Numbered from the stretch's first letter, positions 1 through 9,074 are shown. The stretch is DNA of 41,719 nucleotides from Limnohabitans sp. Rim8 (GCA_945901045.1 CAMDKK010000034.1:1-41719); one strand, 5' to 3'. Numbers and translations are program-made. Notes: generated by a model not told the origin, from the sequence alone.

Positions 1-437
1 GCGGTGGTTTGGGATTCAATCTCTTGGGCATTGGCCAATAACGAAAAATCAAGCAAGCGCTGGGTGTAGTCGTAGGTGGGCCCGAGCACCTGCCCGCCAG
101 GCAAGTCTTTGAAGGTGGCTGAAATGCGGCGGTCCAACTGCATGCGCGTTGTGTCCAGAGCGCAGGTATTGCCCAGTCGCGGCAAAGTGGCACGGTAAGC
201 ACGCAACAAAAAGATGGCTTCGACCAAGTCACCACTGGCTTGCTTGATGGCCAAGGCGGCCAACTCGGGGTCATACACCGAGCCCTCGGTCATGACACGG
301 TCCACTGACAACTTGAGTTGTTGGCGGATTTGATCGATGGTCAACTCGGCATGCGCTGTGTCACCTCGTCTTTGCTCGGCCAGCAGTTTGTAACTGTTGA
401 GAATGGCGGTTTCTCCGCCTTTGACGGCCACGTACAT
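1..437 (-). CDS. phnI: C-P lyase core subunit PhnI (partial, N-terminal part)
   Basis: The first 145 codons of PhnI are present; the gene runs off the left edge of the window. PhnI is a subunit of the C-P lyase core complex (PhnGHIJ) and has the nucleosidase activity that starts coupling of phosphonate to the ribose of ATP. The start MYVAVKGGETAI and the following stretch through LAEQRRGD and FLLRAYRATLPRL are typical of the family. The ATG lies 1 bp after the phnH stop, and a GAGGAG-type ribosome site sits in the phnH end, so it is translated as part of phnGHI. The remaining phn genes should lie to the left. Confidence 0.93.
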   Translation of the reverse strand, partial: MYVAVKGGETAILNSYKLLAEQRRGDTAHAELTIDQIRQQLKLSVDRVMTEGSVYDPELAALAIKQASGDLVEAIFLLRAYRATLPRLGNTCALDTTRMQLDRRISATFKDLPGGQVLGPTYDYTQRLLDFSLLANAQEIESQTT

Positions 438-438
438 G

Positions 439-1047
439 TCAGCTCTCCTCTGAAATGATTCGGGTCGTGCGGGGCAAGCCCACAATGTGTGTGGCTGTGA
501 CCAAAAACACATCCACCCCACAAGGAAAACCAGCGTGATTGCGCGACCATTGGTTTGGAAATTCAGCCGCAAGACCTTGCACCCGCAACGTCCGTTCGCC
601 CAAAATGCCAGGGCCTTGCAAACGCCAGCCTGCCTCATCGGCGTGCAGATTCTGGACTTCGATCACGCAAGTGGCCGATTGATCCGGATAGGCATCGCTG
701 CCTTGCCGCAAGTTGTGCAAGAGGGGCAAAGCATCGCCTTGCCCGACCCAAATGAATTGCGCTTGGGCGACATCGGCCACTTCACTGCAACCCGTGTGAA
801 AGCGCAGCCAAGCTGCAGCGTCGCTGCCCACCAAGCCGGGCGACAAGCACACGGGCGTGTCAGCATCCAAAAGGCCCAACAGCAAGGCTGCAGCTGCGCC
901 GTGACCTTGACGCGGCAAACGCATGTTCAAAGGCATTTCCAAAGGGCGCCCCGGATGGGACAGGGCTTGCAGCGCGGTGCGAAACACCGCTTGGCTGCCA
1001 AAGGCCTCATGGTCGAATCCGGCCACCATGTTCTGCAAAGCATTCAT
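439..1047 (-). CDS. phnH: C-P lyase core subunit PhnH
   Basis: This 202-residue protein matches PhnH (about 194 residues in E. coli), the PLP-transferase-fold subunit of the PhnGHIJ phosphonate-degrading complex. Family hallmarks seen are the N-terminal GF...SQAVFRTALQALSHPGRP segment and a C-terminal FPCGVDVFLV followed by the GLPRTT motif. Its start overlaps the phnG stop by 4 bp (ATGA) and its stop is 1 bp from the phnI start, so the three genes are one translationally coupled operon. It acts in the cytoplasm, only in complex with the other core subunits. Confidence 0.93.
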   Translation of the reverse strand: MNALQNMVAGFDHEAFGSQAVFRTALQALSHPGRPLEMPLNMRLPRQGHGAAAALLLGLLDADTPVCLSPGLVGSDAAAWLRFHTGCSEVADVAQAQFIWVGQGDALPLLHNLRQGSDAYPDQSATCVIEVQNLHADEAGWRLQGPGILGERTLRVQGLAAEFPNQWSRNHAGFPCGVDVFLVTATHIVGLPRTTRIISEES

Positions 1048-1547
1048 TCGGCATCCTCGTCTTGTGGGCCTGCGGCTTCTCGCGCCACGGTCATAAAGTC
1101 CACCTTGGTGGTCTGGGCACGTTGGTGGCGCTGGGCTTGCATGTGTTGCAGGTGCTGGCGCAAGGGGGCCAGCAAGCTCACCGCCAAGTTATCGCGCTGC
1201 GTGGGGTCTTGCAGCAAAGCATCGGCCACAGCAGCCAATTGGGCTTGACGGTGATTGCGACCCAGGACATAAGCAACCCCCACTGGGGCGTTCAGATGGA
1301 GGGAGTTCAAACGCAAAGCACAACGGGTGACCGTGATCTCACCCAAGTTAAATCGCTCGCCAGTGCCACCCGCTCTGCCCTGCACCATCATCAAGCCGGT
1401 CTCGGGCTGACGCAGCCACTGCGGGGTAGCCTGATGATCAGCCAAGGCCTCGTCCAGCAAGCGCATGGGCGCTCTGGCCAACAAGGCCATCCAAGCCTGT
1501 CTGTCGGCAATCGGCGTTCCCGGATCATGGTCATATGTTTGAAACAT
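1044..1547 (-). CDS. phnG: C-P lyase core subunit PhnG
   Basis: The 167-residue product matches PhnG (about 150 residues in E. coli), a core subunit of the C-P lyase complex. Recognisable parts are RQAWMALLARAP near residues 17-28, the TGLMMVQGRAGGTGERFNLGE block with the GEITVTRC strand, and YVLGRNHRQAQLAAVADALLQD toward the C-terminus. It is first in the leftward phn operon and is transcribed divergently from phnF, so the 86-bp gap between them carries both promoters and the likely PhnF operator. The ribosome site before the ATG is weak, and the exact start is the least certain point. Confidence 0.92.
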   Translation of the reverse strand: MFQTYDHDPGTPIADRQAWMALLARAPMRLLDEALADHQATPQWLRQPETGLMMVQGRAGGTGERFNLGEITVTRCALRLNSLHLNAPVGVAYVLGRNHRQAQLAAVADALLQDPTQRDNLAVSLLAPLRQHLQHMQAQRHQRAQTTKVDFMTVAREAAGPQDEDAE

Positions 1548-1566
1548 CTCTGTGGCAACCTTCTAC

Positions 1567-1578
1567 TTGTCTATACAA
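1567..1578. promoter_or_regulatory. Candidate PhnF operator (TTGTCTATACAA)
   Basis: A 12-bp near-palindrome, TTGTCTATACAA, lies in the phnG-phnF divergent gap. Its half-sites TTGT/ACAA around a TA-rich centre resemble operators of GntR/UTRA regulators such as PhnF, for example the TGGTATAGACCA type. The position, 20 bp upstream of the phnG start and 55 bp upstream of phnF, suits repression of phnG and autoregulation. The assignment rests on position and symmetry only. Confidence 0.45.
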
Positions 1579-1603
1579 CTGTGCAACAGCTTAGGCAAAC
1601 CTT

Positions 1604-1621
1604 GTGTAATTTTCATGACAA
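1604..1621 (-). promoter_or_regulatory. Candidate Pho box upstream of phnG
   Basis: On the minus strand the sequence reads TTGTCAT-GAAA-ATTACAC, which matches the PhoB box (CTGTCAT-N4-CTGTCA[CT]) at 6/7 and 4/7 positions. It lies 57 bp upstream of the phnG start codon. The second half is weak, so this is the least certain of the five candidate Pho boxes in the window. Confidence 0.35.
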
Positions 1622-1633
1622 AGGAGATTTTTT

Positions 1634-2374
1634 TTGAATACCTTGTTGCCCGAATGGATTGAAGGTGGACCCCTGTGGTCGCGTATCGCACAAGAGCTGG
1701 CTGCCGCCATAGGAAAAGGAGAATACGCGCCAGGGGTCCAACTGCCTTCTGAACATCAACTCGCCGCAGATTTCGGCGTCAATCGGCACACCATCCGGCG
1801 TGCCCTGTCTCATTTGTGCCAAAACGGTTTGCTGCGCACCACCCAAGGCAGCGGCACCTTTGTCGAAAATTTGGCGGTCGACCTGGTGCTCGGCAAGCGC
1901 ACACGCCACCGTCACATCTTGGCACAAGCGGGCTTGCGTGGCAACTTGCTGGTCATTCGCAGCCAAGCTGTTTTGGCGAACCCCGAGCAAGCCGAGGCCT
2001 TGCAATGCCCCATTGGCAGTGCCATTTTGCACATGCACATCATGGGCGAAGGTGCGGGACAAGCCTTGCATGTGAGCGAGCGGTATTTCCCATTGCCGCG
2101 ATTCGCGCAGATGGAGAGCATCGTGCAAAGCACAGGCTCGATCACAGAAGGCTTTAAACAACACGGGGTCAACGATTACACGCGACAAGTCAGCCACATC
2201 TCTGCGCGCTTGCCCAGCAAAGCAGTGGCACTTGGGCTGGGGCAATCGGCCACACGGCCTGTTCTGCTCGTCAAAAGCATCAACGTTGACGTGAATCAGT
2301 TGCCCATAGAATTTGCTTGTGCGTGGTTTGCCGGCGACCGCGTCTCCCTCACGGTCCAACACGATGAACACTGA
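1634..2374 (+). CDS. phnF: GntR/UTRA-family transcriptional regulator PhnF
   Basis: This 246-residue regulator has an N-terminal GntR winged helix-turn-helix (roughly residues 12-78, with LPSEHQLAADFGVNRHTIRR and TTQGSGTFV) and a C-terminal UTRA ligand-binding domain (about 95-235, including LHVSERYFPLPRF). It is the usual repressor of the C-P lyase operon and lies divergent to phnG. The start is TTG, chosen because a strong AAAGGAG lies 7 bp upstream and the protein begins right before the conserved domain. The gene ends 11 bp inside the next gene, so it forms an operon with the DUF1045 gene and phnN. Confidence 0.93.
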   Translation: MNTLLPEWIEGGPLWSRIAQELAAAIGKGEYAPGVQLPSEHQLAADFGVNRHTIRRALSHLCQNGLLRTTQGSGTFVENLAVDLVLGKRTRHRHILAQAGLRGNLLVIRSQAVLANPEQAEALQCPIGSAILHMHIMGEGAGQALHVSERYFPLPRFAQMESIVQSTGSITEGFKQHGVNDYTRQVSHISARLPSKAVALGLGQSATRPVLLVKSINVDVNQLPIEFACAWFAGDRVSLTVQHDEH

Positions 2375-3071
2375 AAACGCTTACCGCTACGCCATTTACT
2401 ATGCCCCTGAAGCCAGCAGTGAATGGTGGGCAGCGGGCAGCCATTGGCTGGGGCGGTGTGCCCTCACTGGCCGACAGTTGGCGCAAGCTGTGATCGAGGG
2501 TGTTGCCCCTGAGCGCTTTCACAGGTGCACCCAAGACCCCCGTCGTTATGGATGGCACGCCACGCTCAAGGCGCCTTTTGTGCTGGCTCGCGAAGAGAGC
2601 CTGGCTTCATTGATCGCAGGTTTGCGCCGCATCGCAAATCAACACTCGGCCTTTGCTATGCCTCGCCTGCAGGTCAGCACCGATGGCGGCTTTCTGGCTT
2701 TAAGGCCCACAGTGCGTCACCCGTGCATCCACAGCACAGCAGATGCCTGCGTGACCGGCTTGCAAGCGTTGACGCAAGCCTTGACGGCTGAAGACTTAAC
2801 CCGGCGCAGACAAAAAAGACTGACCGCCCGGCAAGAGCGTTATTTGCAAGCCTGGTCTTACCCATGGGTGTTGGATGAATTTCAGTTTCACATGTCCTTG
2901 ACGGGGCCCTTGCGAAATATTCCAACTGCAGAGCTGACCGCTTTGGTGTCTGCTGCCCAAGAACGGTTTGATGCATTGCCAGCTTGTCGGTTCACGCACT
3001 TGTCGGTCTTTGCTGAGCCTCAAGTGGGCGCCAATTTTGTATGGATTGACAACGTGGCTTTGCGCACATGA
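2364..3071 (+). CDS. DUF1045 (2H phosphoesterase superfamily) phosphonate-metabolism protein
   Basis: This 235-residue protein belongs to DUF1045, a family found almost only in phosphonate operons and related to the 2H (two-histidine) RNA ligase/cyclic phosphodiesterase superfamily. Both signature H-x-[ST] motifs are visible: WHATLK in YGWHATLKAPF (about residue 60) and HMSL in FQFHMSLTG (about residue 175). The ATG at 2364 is preferred over an upstream in-frame start because the conserved YRYAIYYAP segment follows at once. It overlaps phnF by 11 bp and phnN by 4 bp. By family logic it may open a cyclic phosphate intermediate or a nucleotide by-product of C-P lyase, but its reaction is not established from sequence. 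Confidence 0.85.
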   Translation: MNTENAYRYAIYYAPEASSEWWAAGSHWLGRCALTGRQLAQAVIEGVAPERFHRCTQDPRRYGWHATLKAPFVLAREESLASLIAGLRRIANQHSAFAMPRLQVSTDGGFLALRPTVRHPCIHSTADACVTGLQALTQALTAEDLTRRRQKRLTARQERYLQAWSYPWVLDEFQFHMSLTGPLRNIPTAELTALVSAAQERFDALPACRFTHLSVFAEPQVGANFVWIDNVALRT

Positions 3072-3628
3072 ACGCCGCTTTGATTTATGTGGTCGGCCCA
3101 TCGGGTGTGGGTAAAGACAGCTTATTGGCTTGGTTGCGTTGCAACTTGCCTGAGCACCTGCCCGCGCATTGGGCGCAGCGCACGATTGACCGACCCCGAG
3201 TGCCGGATGGCGAGGCCCATGAGAGTATTACGCCAGCAGAGTTCAAGCGCCTGTTGGCTGCACACTCTTTTGCCATGCATTGGCAAGCCAACGGGCATCA
3301 GTACGGGATTCGGCATGCGGAAATAACCTCTTTGGCCCAGCAGCAAGTCTTTGTGAACGGCTCACGCGAACATCTGCCCAATGCGGCTCGGGCTTTTCCG
3401 GGCATGGGTATCTTGCACATCACCGCCAACAAAGAAGTGCTCAGACGTCGCTTGCTGCTCAGAAACCGTGAGTCAATTGCCGAGATTGAACAGCGCTTGA
3501 ACCGGCTGATTGCCATCGAGCCGCCAGCGGGCTGCGCATTCTTTGAAATTCAAAACAACGACAGCCTGGAGGCGTCTGGGCAGCAATTGCTTCAGGCGGT
3601 GATTTCGCTCAAGACAGGCATCAGATAG
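3068..3628 (+). CDS. phnN: Ribose 1,5-bisphosphate phosphokinase PhnN
   Basis: PhnN phosphorylates ribose 1,5-bisphosphate, an end product of C-P lyase, to PRPP, returning the ribose to nucleotide synthesis. The 186-residue protein starts with a P-loop (GPSGVGKDS, residues 10-18) in a guanylate-kinase-like fold and has the usual length. The ATG overlaps the stop of the DUF1045 gene (ATGA). The last 37 bp overlap the 3' end of the convergent phoR gene, so there is no room for a terminator between the two operons. Confidence 0.93.
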   Translation: MNAALIYVVGPSGVGKDSLLAWLRCNLPEHLPAHWAQRTIDRPRVPDGEAHESITPAEFKRLLAAHSFAMHWQANGHQYGIRHAEITSLAQQQVFVNGSREHLPNAARAFPGMGILHITANKEVLRRRLLLRNRESIAEIEQRLNRLIAIEPPAGCAFFEIQNNDSLEASGQQLLQAVISLKTGIR

Positions 3629-4959
3629 GCCTCTTGCGTTTCGAATTTGACCCTGGACGGCGGAAACAACAAGGAAAAGCAAGAGCCCACGCCGACTTCA
3701 CTTTGCACCTGAAAACTGCCGCCGTGACGCAGCACAATGTGTTTGGTGATGGCCAGGCCCAAGCCGGTGCCACCTGATTCACGCGAACGGCTGCGGTCCA
3801 CACGGTAAAAACGTTCTGACAGACGCGGCAAATGTTCTGCGCCAATGCCCATGCCATTGTCAGTGACTGAAAACAAAGCTTGTCCTTCAGGACTGATTTT
3901 CCAAAGCACATCGATCGTGCCGCCCACAGGGGTGTAACGCACGGCATTGTTGACCAAATTGGAAACAGCGCTGTGAATTTCTGCACGCGAGCCACAAATG
4001 AGCAAGGGCTCAGGCCAAGCAAAACTCAAGGCATGCACAGCTTGACCATCACTGCCTTGTAAGGCAGAAAGTGCCATCGCATCTGATTTGACTTGGGACA
4101 TGAGAGCTTTCAGGTCAAACGCCTCGGTCACGGGCGGGGGTGGACTGCCCTCCAATTGAGACAGGGTCAGCAAATCGCTGACCAAGCCTTGCATGCGGGT
4201 GGCTTGAACCGCCATGAGATCCAAATACTTTTCCCTCTCGACCCGTTTCAATGGCAAGGATTGCAAGGTCTCAACAAACCCGGCCAAAACAGTCAATGGG
4301 GTTCTGATTTCGTGTGAAACATTGGCGACAAAATCACGCCGCATTTGATCAGCTTGCGCCCGGGCTGTGACATCGCTCGTCAGCACCAGTTTTTTGTTGT
4401 CGCCATAAGGATGCAGTTGCACCTGCAGCTTGCGAAGTTGCGACAAAGAATTGGATCGCCCCTCCATGAAGACTTCATTTTTAAAATCCCCTTGCGCCAT
4501 GTAACGTGTGAAAACAGGGTCACGCACCAAGTTCACGATATGCTGACCTGCATCTCTTTTGTCATCCAAGCCCAAATGGACAGCCGCTGTTTGGTTGCAC
4601 CATTCAATGCGGCCCTCATCGTCAAGCAAGAGCACCCCATTCGGTGATGCCTGAATGGAAGACATGAACTCTTTCAAACGACTTTGGTGTTGCTCGGCCA
4701 ACAGGGTTCGGCTCTTGAAACCACGTCGAACGCGGTCGACCAACTCCCCCCAAAAACCGCTCAATTCGATCACAGCCAAAGGCTCACCTTTGCGCAGCCA
4801 CACCTCCAATTTGTGGCCCCAAAAGTAATCCCGGACCAACAAAGCCAACAACGCGGTGTTCGTGGCCCATAAGATGCCCGACATGCCAAACAACCAGTAG
4901 CCCCCCGCAGCAGCAACCAACAGGACAAACAGGGCAAAAAATAAGCGCGTCATCATCAC
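3592..4959 (-). CDS. phoR: Phosphate regulon sensor histidine kinase PhoR
   Basis: This 455-residue membrane kinase senses phosphate status through the Pst/PhoU complex and phosphorylates PhoB. It has two hydrophobic helices (about residues 5-42), no large periplasmic domain, a PAS domain (about 95-195, NGVLLLDDEGRIEWCN), a HisKA domain with the phospho-acceptor His at about 216 (VSHEIRTPL), and a HATPase domain with N box (NLVNNAVRYTP), G1 (DNGMGIG) and G2 (GTGLGLAI). It lies 38 bp downstream of phoB and is the last gene of the pst-pho operon. Its final 12 codons overlap phnN on the other strand. Confidence 0.96.
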   Translation of the reverse strand: MMMTRLFFALFVLLVAAAGGYWLFGMSGILWATNTALLALLVRDYFWGHKLEVWLRKGEPLAVIELSGFWGELVDRVRRGFKSRTLLAEQHQSRLKEFMSSIQASPNGVLLLDDEGRIEWCNQTAAVHLGLDDKRDAGQHIVNLVRDPVFTRYMAQGDFKNEVFMEGRSNSLSQLRKLQVQLHPYGDNKKLVLTSDVTARAQADQMRRDFVANVSHEIRTPLTVLAGFVETLQSLPLKRVEREKYLDLMAVQATRMQGLVSDLLTLSQLEGSPPPPVTEAFDLKALMSQVKSDAMALSALQGSDGQAVHALSFAWPEPLLICGSRAEIHSAVSNLVNNAVRYTPVGGTIDVLWKISPEGQALFSVTDNGMGIGAEHLPRLSERFYRVDRSRSRESGGTGLGLAITKHIVLRHGGSFQVQSEVGVGSCFSLLFPPSRVKFETQEAYLMPVLSEITA

Positions 4960-4997
4960 CGAAGACTGTCCGAATTCGAGCTGAAGATGAGATTCAT

Positions 4998-5714
4998 TCA
5001 GGCAGATTTTAATTGAGCAGGCGTCAAGGGCGCGTTGGTCACTCGGTATCCGGCACCACGCACGGTTTCCACCATATTGCTGGCCTCGCCCAATGACTCG
5101 CGCAGGCGCTTGACATGGACATCTACCGTGCGTTCTTCAATGAAGACATGGTCACCCCACACCCGATCGAGCAACTGACCACGGCTGTGGACGCGCTCGG
5201 AATGGCTCATCATGTACTGCAACAATTTAAATTCCGTGGGGCCGATTTTGAGCAACTGATTCTGGTAACTGACGCGGTGTGTGTCCGCGTCCAAGACCAA
5301 ATCCCCCAAGCGCACGGCACCACCGGCTTGCTCAGGCGCGCGGCGGCGCAGCACCGCTCGGATACGGGCCAACAACTCCTTGGTCGAGAACGGTTTGACA
5401 ATGTAATCGTCCGCACCCGCATCCAGACCCGCCACGCGGTCAGGTTCATCGCCTCGCGCCGTGAGCATCAAAATAGGAATGACTTTCAAGCGCGAAGAAG
5501 CTCGCCACTTGCGCGCCAGTGTCAAGCCACTCTCGCCGGGCAACATCCAGTCCAGCAAGATCACATCCGGCATCACATCGTCCAACTCGCGTTGGGCTGT
5601 TTCACCGTCCATGGCCCAGATTGGCTGGAATCCGTTGTGCCGGAGATTGACCGCGATCAGCTCGGCAATCGCCGGTTCATCTTCCACAATCAAAACGCGG
5701 GGCAGTGTTTTCAT
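4998..5714 (-). CDS. phoB: Phosphate regulon response regulator PhoB
   Basis: PhoB is the OmpR-type response regulator that binds Pho boxes under phosphate limitation. The 238-residue protein has a receiver domain with acidic pocket ED at about 11-12, phospho-acceptor Asp55 (ILLDWMLPG), Thr85 and Lys107 (IVKPFS), followed by a winged-helix DNA-binding domain (LGDLVLDADTHRVS ... RTVDVHVKRLRESL ... VRGAGYR). It overlaps phoU by 4 bp. Its likely targets in this window are the candidate Pho boxes described at phnG, pstS, ppk1, the olsB-like gene and ppk2. Confidence 0.97.
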   Translation of the reverse strand: MKTLPRVLIVEDEPAIAELIAVNLRHNGFQPIWAMDGETAQRELDDVMPDVILLDWMLPGESGLTLARKWRASSRLKVIPILMLTARGDEPDRVAGLDAGADDYIVKPFSTKELLARIRAVLRRRAPEQAGGAVRLGDLVLDADTHRVSYQNQLLKIGPTEFKLLQYMMSHSERVHSRGQLLDRVWGDHVFIEERTVDVHVKRLRESLGEASNMVETVRGAGYRVTNAPLTPAQLKSA

Positions 5715-6409
5715 TTGACGACAGACTCGATTTCAGACAAAGAGGTGTGGCGAACGTCAGCCCCTTTGACCACGTAAATGATGAACTCGGCAATGTTTTT
5801 GGAGTGGTCACCAATGCGCTCAATGGCTTTGGCAATGAACAGCAAATCCAAACTGGCCGAAATAGTCCGGGGGTCTTCCATCATGTACGTCACCAGCTTG
5901 CGCACAAAGCCATCAAACTCGGCATCAATCAGATCGTCTTCTTTCAAGATGCTGATGGCCGCTTTGACGTCCAACCTTGCAAATGCGTCCAGCGCTTTGC
6001 GCAAAAGTCCAGAGGCCAAATCTGCGGCCACCCGCAACTCGGAGGCGGGCACAGAGCGGGCTGCACCACTGGCCACAATCGCTTTGACCATGCGGGCGAT
6101 CTTTTCTGACTCGTCACCCGCGCGCTCGAGATTGGCCGTTGTTTTGGAGATGGCAATCAACAAGCGCAGGTCAATCGCGGTGGGCTGGCGCCTGGCAATA
6201 ATGGAGGACAAATCGCGGTCGATTTCCACTTCCATGGCATTGACTTGGGCTTCTGTGGCAATGACTTGCTCGGCCACTTCCAAACTGAATTGAGACAAAG
6301 CATAGACAGCATTGCGGATTTGCGATTCAACCAAACCGCCAAGCTCCAATACCCGGCTGGAGACACTGGTCAACTCCACGTCAAACTGGCTAGAAATGTG
6401 TTTATCCAT
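5711..6409 (-). CDS. phoU: Phosphate signalling protein PhoU
   Basis: PhoU is a cytoplasmic two-repeat helical bundle that couples the PstSCAB transporter to PhoR and keeps the Pho regulon off when phosphate is plentiful. The 232-residue protein begins MDKHISSQFDVEL and carries the two PhoU repeats with the metal-cluster-type E/D-rich motifs (e.g. EVEIDRDLSSIIARRQP, NLERAGDESEKIAR and, in repeat 2, ERIGDHSKNIAEFIIY). It is 14 bp downstream of pstB and overlaps phoB by 4 bp, in the standard operon position. Confidence 0.97.
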   Translation of the reverse strand: MDKHISSQFDVELTSVSSRVLELGGLVESQIRNAVYALSQFSLEVAEQVIATEAQVNAMEVEIDRDLSSIIARRQPTAIDLRLLIAISKTTANLERAGDESEKIARMVKAIVASGAARSVPASELRVAADLASGLLRKALDAFARLDVKAAISILKEDDLIDAEFDGFVRKLVTYMMEDPRTISASLDLLFIAKAIERIGDHSKNIAEFIIYVVKGADVRHTSLSEIESVVK

Positions 6410-6423
6410 AGGGCTCTTTCTGT

Positions 6424-7206
6424 TCAGCCGAAGCGGCCGGTGATGTAGTCTTCAGTTTCTTGGCGGGTGGGCTTCATGAAGATCGCTTCCGTCTGGCCGT
6501 ATTCGATCAATTCACCTAAATACATGTACGCGGTAAAGTCGGATACACGGGCAGCTTGCTGCATGTTGTGCGTCACAATCACCACCGTGTACTCGCTTTT
6601 GAGCGTGTGCACCAACTCTTCTACTTTGCCGGTAGAAATCGGGTCCAGCGCAGAGGTAGGTTCATCCAGCAACAACACCGAAGGCTTGACCGCAATGCCA
6701 CGGGCAATGCACAAGCGCTGCTGCTGGCCGCCGGACAAAGACAAGCCGCTTTGATTCAGCTTGGACTTGACTTCATTCCAGATGGCGGCTTTTTGCAAGG
6801 CCCACTCGACGCGGTCATCCATGTCACTGCTGGAGAGGTTTTCATACAAGCGCACACCAAAGGCGATGTTGTCATAAATCGACATCGGGAAGGGCGTGGG
6901 CTTTTGAAACACCATGCCAATGCGCGAGCGCAGCAGGTTCAAATCTTGCTTAGGGTTGAGGATGTTCTCGCCGTTGAAATTGATCTCACCTTCGGCACGC
7001 TGACCCGGGTACAGGTCGTACATGCGGTTCAGGGTGCGCAGCAAGGTGGATTTGCCGCACCCGGAGGGGCCAATGAAGGCGGTCACGGTGTTGGCTTTGA
7101 TGTCTAAATTGACATTTTTCAAACCCTGAAAGGCACCGTAGTAGAAATTCAGATTGCGAATTTCCAAAACGGTTTTGGCTTCAGCCAAGGGGGGTATGGT
7201 TTTCAT
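6424..7206 (-). CDS. pstB: Phosphate ABC transporter ATP-binding protein PstB
   Basis: PstB is the ATPase of the high-affinity phosphate importer. With the ATG at 7206 the protein has 260 residues, the normal family length. Seen are Walker [10 protein letters not shown] (about 46-54), the phosphate-family [13 protein letters not shown] segment (101-113), the ABC signature LSGGQQQRL (157-165), Walker B VLLLDEP (177-183) and the H-loop [10 protein letters not shown]. An open frame continues upstream to 7518 but lies inside pstA and has no family similarity, so it was excluded. The gap to pstA is 2 bp. Confidence 0.97.
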   Translation of the reverse strand: MKTIPPLAEAKTVLEIRNLNFYYGAFQGLKNVNLDIKANTVTAFIGPSGCGKSTLLRTLNRMYDLYPGQRAEGEINFNGENILNPKQDLNLLRSRIGMVFQKPTPFPMSIYDNIAFGVRLYENLSSSDMDDRVEWALQKAAIWNEVKSKLNQSGLSLSGGQQQRLCIARGIAVKPSVLLLDEPTSALDPISTGKVEELVHTLKSEYTVVIVTHNMQQAARVSDFTAYMYLGELIEYGQTEAIFMKPTRQETEDYITGRFG

Positions 7207-7208
7207 GT

Positions 7209-8075
7209 TCAGACTGCAACTTTCTCTTTGAAGACGACGCGTGCCAAAATGTTCAGGCCCAGCACAGTCAAGGTAATCAGAAGGGCGCCGCCCCAGGCCA
7301 GATTGACCCAGTTCTCGTAAGGGCTCATGGCAAATTGGTAAATCACCACCGGCAAATTGGCCATAGGTGCATTCATATTGGTCGAGTAGAACTGGTTGTT
7401 CAAGGCGGTGAACAGCAAGGGTGCGGTTTCGCCGCTCACGCGTGCCAATGACAAAAGCAAACCGGTCATCACGCCGCTTTTGGCTGCTTTGAGGACGACA
7501 GTTGTAGAGACTTTCCATTTCGGCGCACCCAAAGCAAAGGCGGCTTCACGCAAAGTCACAGGGACGAGTTTGAGCATGTTCTCTGTGTTGCGCACAACCA
7601 CAGGAATCGCAATCAAAGCCAAGGCCAAGGTACCGGCCCAGCCCGAGAAATGCTTGGCATTGACGACCACAATGGCATAGATGAACAGCCCCACCACAAT
7701 GGACGGCGCTGACAACATGATGTCGTTGATGAAACGGGTCACAGCTGCAATTTTGCTGCGGTCGCCATACTCCGACAAATAAATGGCCGCCATCACACCC
7801 ACCGGGGTGCTGATCAAAGTGCAACTGCCCACAATCATCAAACTGCCCACAATGGCGTTCAGCAATCCGCCACCTTCAGAACCTGGCGCAGGTGTACTTT
7901 GAGTGAACATGGCCAGATTCAAAGCCGAGAATCCTTTGAACATCAGTATGCTCAAAATCCACAACAAGAAAGCAAGCCCGATGGCCATGGCCAACATGGA
8001 CAGAAAAATACCTATATTGCTTTTGATTTTGCGACTGCGGTAAATACTCACATCAGAATGTGTTGGCGTACTCAT
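7209..8075 (-). CDS. pstA: Phosphate ABC transporter permease PstA
   Basis: PstA is one of the two inner-membrane channel subunits of the Pst phosphate importer. The 288-residue protein (start [16 protein letters not shown]) has about six membrane segments and the binding-protein-dependent permease EAA region near [23 protein letters not shown]. The ATG at 8075 is chosen because it overlaps the pstC stop in an ATGA arrangement; a longer frame to 8117 starts inside pstC. The neighbours on both sides are pst genes with near-zero spacing. Confidence 0.96.
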   Translation of the reverse strand: MSTPTHSDVSIYRSRKIKSNIGIFLSMLAMAIGLAFLLWILSILMFKGFSALNLAMFTQSTPAPGSEGGGLLNAIVGSLMIVGSCTLISTPVGVMAAIYLSEYGDRSKIAAVTRFINDIMLSAPSIVVGLFIYAIVVVNAKHFSGWAGTLALALIAIPVVVRNTENMLKLVPVTLREAAFALGAPKWKVSTTVVLKAAKSGVMTGLLLSLARVSGETAPLLFTALNNQFYSTNMNAPMANLPVVIYQFAMSPYENWVNLAWGGALLITLTVLGLNILARVVFKEKVAV

Positions 8076-9058
8076 GATTTCATCCCCTTCTTGGCTTCCG
8101 CACGCAGCAACATCCACTTGGCCAGAGACAAAACAATCAAGGTGATGAGGAACAAGGCCAGACCCAATGCAAACAAAGAGGAGTAGTGCAAACCAGGCTC
8201 CGCTTCACCAAATTCGTTGGCCAAGGTCGATGCAATCGAGTTGCCAGGCGAAAACAAGGAGGGCGACAATTTATGAGCGTTGCCAATGACAAAAGTCACC
8301 GCCATGGTCTCGCCCAAGGCACGGCCCAAGCCCAGCATCACGCCGCCGACCACGCCGGTTTTGGTGTAGGGCAGCACAATGTTGGTCACCACCTCCCACG
8401 TGGTGCATCCCAAGGCATAAGCTGACTCTTTGAGAATAGGCGGCACAATTTCAAACACATCGCGCATAACCGAGGCAATGAAAGGCAAAATCATCATGGC
8501 CAAAATCAAACCGGCAGCCAAAATGCCGATGCCATTGAATGCGCCTGTGAACAAAAACCCCAAGCCTGGAATTTGACCTACACTGCCCGCAATCGCAGGC
8601 TGAACATAGTCCGCAAACAAGGGGGCAAATACAAACAAACCGAACATGCCATAAATAATGGAGGGCACAGCGGCCAGCAATTCAATGGCCGTGCCCAAGG
8701 GTCGGCGCAAAGGCATCGGGCAAGTTTCGGTTAAAAAGACGGCAATGCCAAAGCTCAAAGGCAAGGCAATCACGATCGCAATCGTGGCGGTCACCACCGT
8801 ACCGAATATGGCAATCAAGCCGCCAAACTTGGAGTTGATGATGTCCCACTCGATGGTGTAGAAAAATGGCAAACCAAATTCAGCCAACGCAGGCCAAGCA
8901 CTGATGACCAAGGAGCCAATGATCCCCAGCAACACCACCAAGGTGGTCATTGCAAAGGTCATGGATGTTTTTTCGAAAACAAAGTCTTGAATACGCTGAA
9001 TGCGTATCACCTTTTGGCGGTGTGATGCCAGTGCATCGGTCTGATCAAACGTAGCCAT
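8072..9058 (-). CDS. pstC: Phosphate ABC transporter permease PstC
   Basis: PstC is the partner permease of PstA in the inner membrane. The 328-residue protein has a cytoplasmic N-terminus followed by about six membrane helices and the permease motif around [26 protein letters not shown]. Family blocks such as [13 protein letters not shown] and [19 protein letters not shown] are clear. It follows pstS after 61 bp that form a strong hairpin, which may set PstS expression above that of the membrane subunits. Confidence 0.96.
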   Translation of the reverse strand: MATFDQTDALASHRQKVIRIQRIQDFVFEKTSMTFAMTTLVVLLGIIGSLVISAWPALAEFGLPFFYTIEWDIINSKFGGLIAIFGTVVTATIAIVIALPLSFGIAVFLTETCPMPLRRPLGTAIELLAAVPSIIYGMFGLFVFAPLFADYVQPAIAGSVGQIPGLGFLFTGAFNGIGILAAGLILAMMILPFIASVMRDVFEIVPPILKESAYALGCTTWEVVTNIVLPYTKTGVVGGVMLGLGRALGETMAVTFVIGNAHKLSPSLFSPGNSIASTLANEFGEAEPGLHYSSLFALGLALFLITLIVLSLAKWMLLRAEAKKGMKS

Positions 9059-9074
9059 GTTTATCCTGATTTTT

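Noticed and set aside
487-1248. 253-codon open frame on the plus strand across phnH/phnG
   Set aside because: Antisense shadow of two clear C-P lyase genes; no domain-like composition and no ribosome site.
7207-7518. N-terminal extension of PstB by 104 codons
   Set aside because: The extension lies inside pstA and has no ABC-family similarity; the ATG at 7206 gives the normal 260-residue length.
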